In this document: positions 60,915-64,000 of the stretch, in pieces | How positions within the stretch are numbered: position 1 is the stretch's first letter | Layout: each line of letters starts with the position of its first letter | Source of the DNA: Ursus arctos | Taxonomy: Eukaryota > Chordata > Mammalia > Carnivora > Ursidae | DNA: 64,000 nt | Assembly: GCF_023065955.2 (NCBI RefSeq) | Contig: NW_026622763.1 | Coordinates: forward strand, 83,805,299-83,869,298 | Direction: 5' to 3' | The notes under the pieces: model-generated | What the model saw: only the letters and a program-made list of their open reading frames with translations | What the model was told of the DNA's origin: nothing | The model's database searches: none | Made by a program: the position numbers and the translations under genes

Positions 60915-60934
60915 TACTGGCTCAATATTTTTAA

Positions 60935-61125
60935 TCTTTTTTTTTTTTTTAAGATTTATTTATTTTGGAGAGAAAGAGAGTGAATGAACAGGGGGAGGGG
61001 CAGAAGGAGAAAGAGAATCCTGAAGCCAACTCCCCACTGAACACAGAGCCCAACACGGGCCCTGATCCCAGGACCTTGAGATCACGACCTGAGTCAAAAT
61101 CAAGACTCAGCCACTCGACCAACTG
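60935..61125 (-). repeat. Can-SINE, second at the same target
   Basis: T-run, then aagatttatttattttgga. It is followed by tggctcaatatta (61126-61138), a third copy of the target sequence. The head is degraded. Confidence 0.9.
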
Positions 61126-61159
61126 TGGCTCAATATTATTTTAAAAAATCAATCATTGG

Positions 61160-61370
61160 GGGCGCATGGGTGGCTCAGTTAAGGGACTGACTTGATTTTG
61201 GTTCAGGTTGTGATCTCAGGGTTGTGAGATTGAGCCCTGCGTCCAGCTCTGCGCTAAGCGTGGAGCCTGCTTAAGATTCTCTCTCCCTCTCCCTCTGCCC
61301 TTCCCTCTTCCCAACACCCCACACCCCCACACTTGCTCACTCTCTCTTAAAATAAATAAATAAATAAATA
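61160..61370 (+). repeat. Can-SINE
   Basis: Head ggggcgcatgggtggctcag. Flank atcattgg on both sides; (AAAT)n tail. Confidence 0.92.
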
Positions 61371-61412
61371 ATCATTGGTAGTCACCATATTAAAAGATTA
61401 AAAAAGAAAATA

Positions 61413-61600
61413 TAGGGATGCCTGGGTGGCTCAGTCAGTTAAGCATCTGCCTTCAGCTCAGGTCATGATCCCAGAGTCCTGGGATTGAGTCCCACATCAG
61501 GCTCCTTGGTCAGTGGGGAGCCTGCTTCTCCCTCTGCCTGCTGCTCCCCCTGCTTGTGCACTCTCTCTCACACAAATAAACAAAATCTTAAAAAAGAAAA
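61413..61600 (+). repeat. Can-SINE
   Basis: Head agggatgcctgggtggctca; long A/G tail. Confidence 0.93.
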
Positions 61601-62980
61601 AGAAAACATATGATCTTAATAGGCGAAGGAAAAGCATGTGATAAAACCTAATATCATTCATGACTAGGGAAAAAACCCTCAGATTAGGAAAAGAAAGAAA
61701 AATGCTTAAAGAGCATCTACACAAAAGCCTAAAGATCACTTTACAATTAATGGTGAAAGACATGCCTTTGCCCAATGACTGGTAATGAGACAAGGTATCT
61801 ATTCTCACCATTCCTATTCATCATCACACTGAGGTCATACACAATGGAATAGATGAAGAAAAAAGAAAAAGCATACAGATTGGAAAGGAAAAAGTAAAAT
61901 TGTTTCTGTTCACAGATGAAACTATTTTCTACATAGAAAATCACAAGGGATCTATTTTTTAAAAAAAGCTTCTAAATCTAATGAGTTTACTAAGGTAGCA
62001 GATACAAGGTCAAGATACAAACATCATTTGCATTTCTAAAACGAAAAACTGGATGAAAAAAAACAAGGAACACCCTAAATGGAGTGATACACTGTGTTCT
62101 TGGATTAGATTATTGAATATAGTTACAATGTTGATTCTTCTTTAAAAAACTGATCTATAGATTCAACACAATCCCAATCAAAATCTTGGCAAAATTTTTT
62201 GCTGATATCAACAAGCTGATTCAAAAATTCATGTGGAGGGATGCCTGGGTGGCTCAGCCAGTTAAGCATCTGCCTCCGGCTCAGATCATGATCCCAGGGT
62301 CCTGGGATGGAGTCCCACATTGGGCTCCTTGTGCAGCAAGGAGCCTGCTCCTTCTGCCTGCCACTCCTCCTGCTTGTGCTCACTCTCTCTCTCTGACAAA
62401 TAAATAACTAAAATCATAAAAAAAAATCATATGGAAAAAGCAAGGAACTAGAAACCAAAACAAGAACAAGAACAAAGCTGAAGGACTCAAACTACCTATC
62501 TACTATAAATGTGGCACTGGGAAAAGAATGACATAAAATCAACAGAAAGCATAGAGAGCTCCGAAAAAACCAGCACACATATGGTCAACTGATTTTTGAC
62601 AAAGATGTAATGGCAATTCAATGTAAAAAGACTAATTTAAACAAAACGTCTGGAACAATAAGACAGCCATATGCAAAACACTGAAACTTAACCCATAAGG
62701 ATATACCTTATATAAAAAGGGTCACATCCATCAGAATGGATCATAGACCTAAAAGTTAAACTTAAAACCATAAAACTTCTAGAAAAATACACAGAAAAAA
62801 ATCTTTATGATCCTGGGTTAGACAAAGATTTTTTCAGATAGGACACCAAAAACATTATTCATAAAATTGATAAACTAAACTTCCTCAAAATTAAATACTA
62901 AACATGAACTATTTAAAACATAACAATTTATGCAGAAGATGTATGTTCAAGTTAGAAATCAAATGTGCATACTCCTGAAA
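61600..62980 (+). mobile_element. Old L1 ORF2 fragment
   Basis: gatttaatctaatatca-type text at 61640, then aaccctcagattaggaaaag, gattcaacacaatcccaatc, tggtcaactgatttttgaca and catccatcagaatggatcat. Rearranged, many stops; a SINE lies inside. Confidence 0.85.
62238..62425 (+). repeat. Can-SINE inside old L1
   Basis: Head gggatgcctgggtggctcag. Flanks aaattcatgtgga and aaaatcatatgga form a decayed TSD. Confidence 0.93.
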
Positions 62981-64000
62981 GATAATGTGTTTACCAACCA
63001 TTCAGGTTAACTCTAAATAAGGGCTTCAACCATTACACAGTTTGAAACTGTAGTTATTTTCAATCACTTATTTCATTTTTATGCATAATGGACAACTGGT
63101 TAGAAGCAGAATGCATAAGGAATACTGATGTAGAGCATAAAATAATGAATTCTGCAAATTCACCTCAACAGTAAGCAAAACAAGTTTTGGTGACTGATGT
63201 TGATGTGCCTCAAAAGTCCATATTCTTGTTAGACTGTGGGTGGCAGTCAAGTGTTCAACATATTGTAGCTTTTTCCCCCTTGGGAGTACATATTATAGGA
63301 TGTGCTGCTGTGGACTGTAAAACTGTAATTCTCTTGTAACTATTTTGGAATGATATCTATTTCTAATGTTTGTTATATTTGTACAGAGTTTTAATGATGG
63401 TTGATTTTTTTTCTTTTTTAAGGAAAAAAATGGCCTAAAAATTTTTAAAGGCTTACAAATGCCAAATATAAAAAATGTCAACACATTTAAAAAAATTAAT
63501 TCCATTAGTTCTGTAAAGCGTACTCCACATGATCACAATTATTTTTATAGCACTTACAGGTGTCTCCAGTATTTGAGAAGCCAATTTAAAAAAAACAAGA
63601 CAGTAAGAATACCTAGCTACAAGTAAAGTCATCCGGTTTTCATTTGAGTATAAAGACTATCCACACCACAACATGTTATTTATAGAGAACTGCTTGTGAA
63701 TGGCAGCTGAAAACCTATTTCATCTTTTAAAAACAAAACAAAATGAAAACTTTCCAAAAATTACAGAAATAAACAAGTTTAAAAAAAGAAATAGACAAAT
63801 TGACTTTTGAAAAGCAGAAGATGAAGAAATGGCCAATCTTGAGTCATAAATATAGTTTTGTCTATTTTTGGTAGAAGCTAGATTTTTAACCTCCATTTAA
63901 TATATATTCAATATAAAACCAAACATTCGACAATTCAATTAATACCTATTTACTGAGTAAATTTAACAAACACCATCTTAGTTACTAGAAAGATGACAGT

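Larger units (their letters stand above)
54359..64000 (-). other. KANSL1L: KANSL1L sequence upstream of the start-codon exon (intron 1, partial)
   Basis: No CpG-rich promoter or leader exon is visible, so this is read as intron 1. It holds Can-SINEs, L1 remnants, the RPL9 retrocopy, a MaLR LTR, nested Tigger elements and an L2 copy. Apparently unique AT-rich sequence lies at 54360-55200, 57360-57600, 57760-58240 and 62980-64000. In 63000-63560 the text looks somewhat like a 3'UTR, but I could not identify any source and saw no poly-A/TSD structure. Confidence 0.7.

Noticed and set aside
287..62425. Can-SINEs as functional tRNA genes
   Set aside because: They carry tRNA-like promoter boxes, but no full cloverleaf or anticodon arm fits; they have tails and TSDs of retroposons.
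63000..63560. Possible retrocopied 3'UTR
   Set aside because: The style of the text suggested it, but there is no identified parent, no poly-A tail with TSD and no coding remnant.
1..64000. CRISPR array, operon, phage or bacterial-type system
   Set aside because: Spliced gene, SINE/LINE content and no dense coding rule out a prokaryotic window; regularly spaced repeats seen are SINEs and microsatellites.

Overview
This is mammalian nuclear DNA from a caniform carnivore, most likely a bear. It is AT-rich and intron-dominated. I count about 44 tRNA-Lys-derived Can-SINEs (roughly one per 1.5 kb), plus carnivore-type L1 ends and the usual ancient mammalian repeats (L2, MIR, MaLR LTRs, MER20, Tigger). 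Several near-identical SINEs (for example at 6396, 10636, 12987, 22947 and 45283) match, from memory, the young subfamily described from giant panda. That is the basis for 'bear'; I could not check it against a library.

The only host protein-coding gene I can support is KANSL1L (KAT8 regulatory NSL complex subunit 1-like), read on the minus strand. Four consecutive coding exons are present with consistent splice sites and phases: 54329-53242 (start codon, residues 1-362 plus two bases), 34333-34192, 25425-25228 and 20536-20415. Together they encode about 516 N-terminal residues. The PEHE-containing C-terminal half and the promoter/first exon lie outside the window: I found no further exon in 1-20400 and no CpG island or promoter in 54360-64000. 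The whole window is therefore the 5' half of one gene and its introns.

Layout. 1-20414 (intron after the fourth coding exon): a MaLR LTR, a 5.3-kb L1 with perfect 16-bp target-site duplications (TSDs) at 2901-8184 (internally deleted, with a SINE inside ORF2), a pile-up of four SINEs at 10198-11119, old L1 remnants and AT microsatellites. 20537-25227 and 25426-34191: SINEs, (CA)n/(TG)n tracts, an exact 138-bp tandem duplication at 31008 and L2. 34334-53241: L1 remnants, a 107-bp L1 tail insertion, an RPL26 processed pseudogene, MER20, a large old L1 (42.9-47.5 kb) carrying later insertions, and MIR. 54359-64000: an RPL9 processed pseudogene split by a SINE, a MaLR LTR, a Tigger1 deletion derivative with a second Tigger-group element inside it, L2 and L1.

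I found no operon, CRISPR array, RNA gene (apart from tRNA-derived SINEs) or convincing undescribed system. The points of interest are evolutionary: nested and serial insertions at reused sites, very short L1 insertions, a possible L1 3' transduction, an exact tandem duplication, and an in-frame skippable KANSL1L exon.
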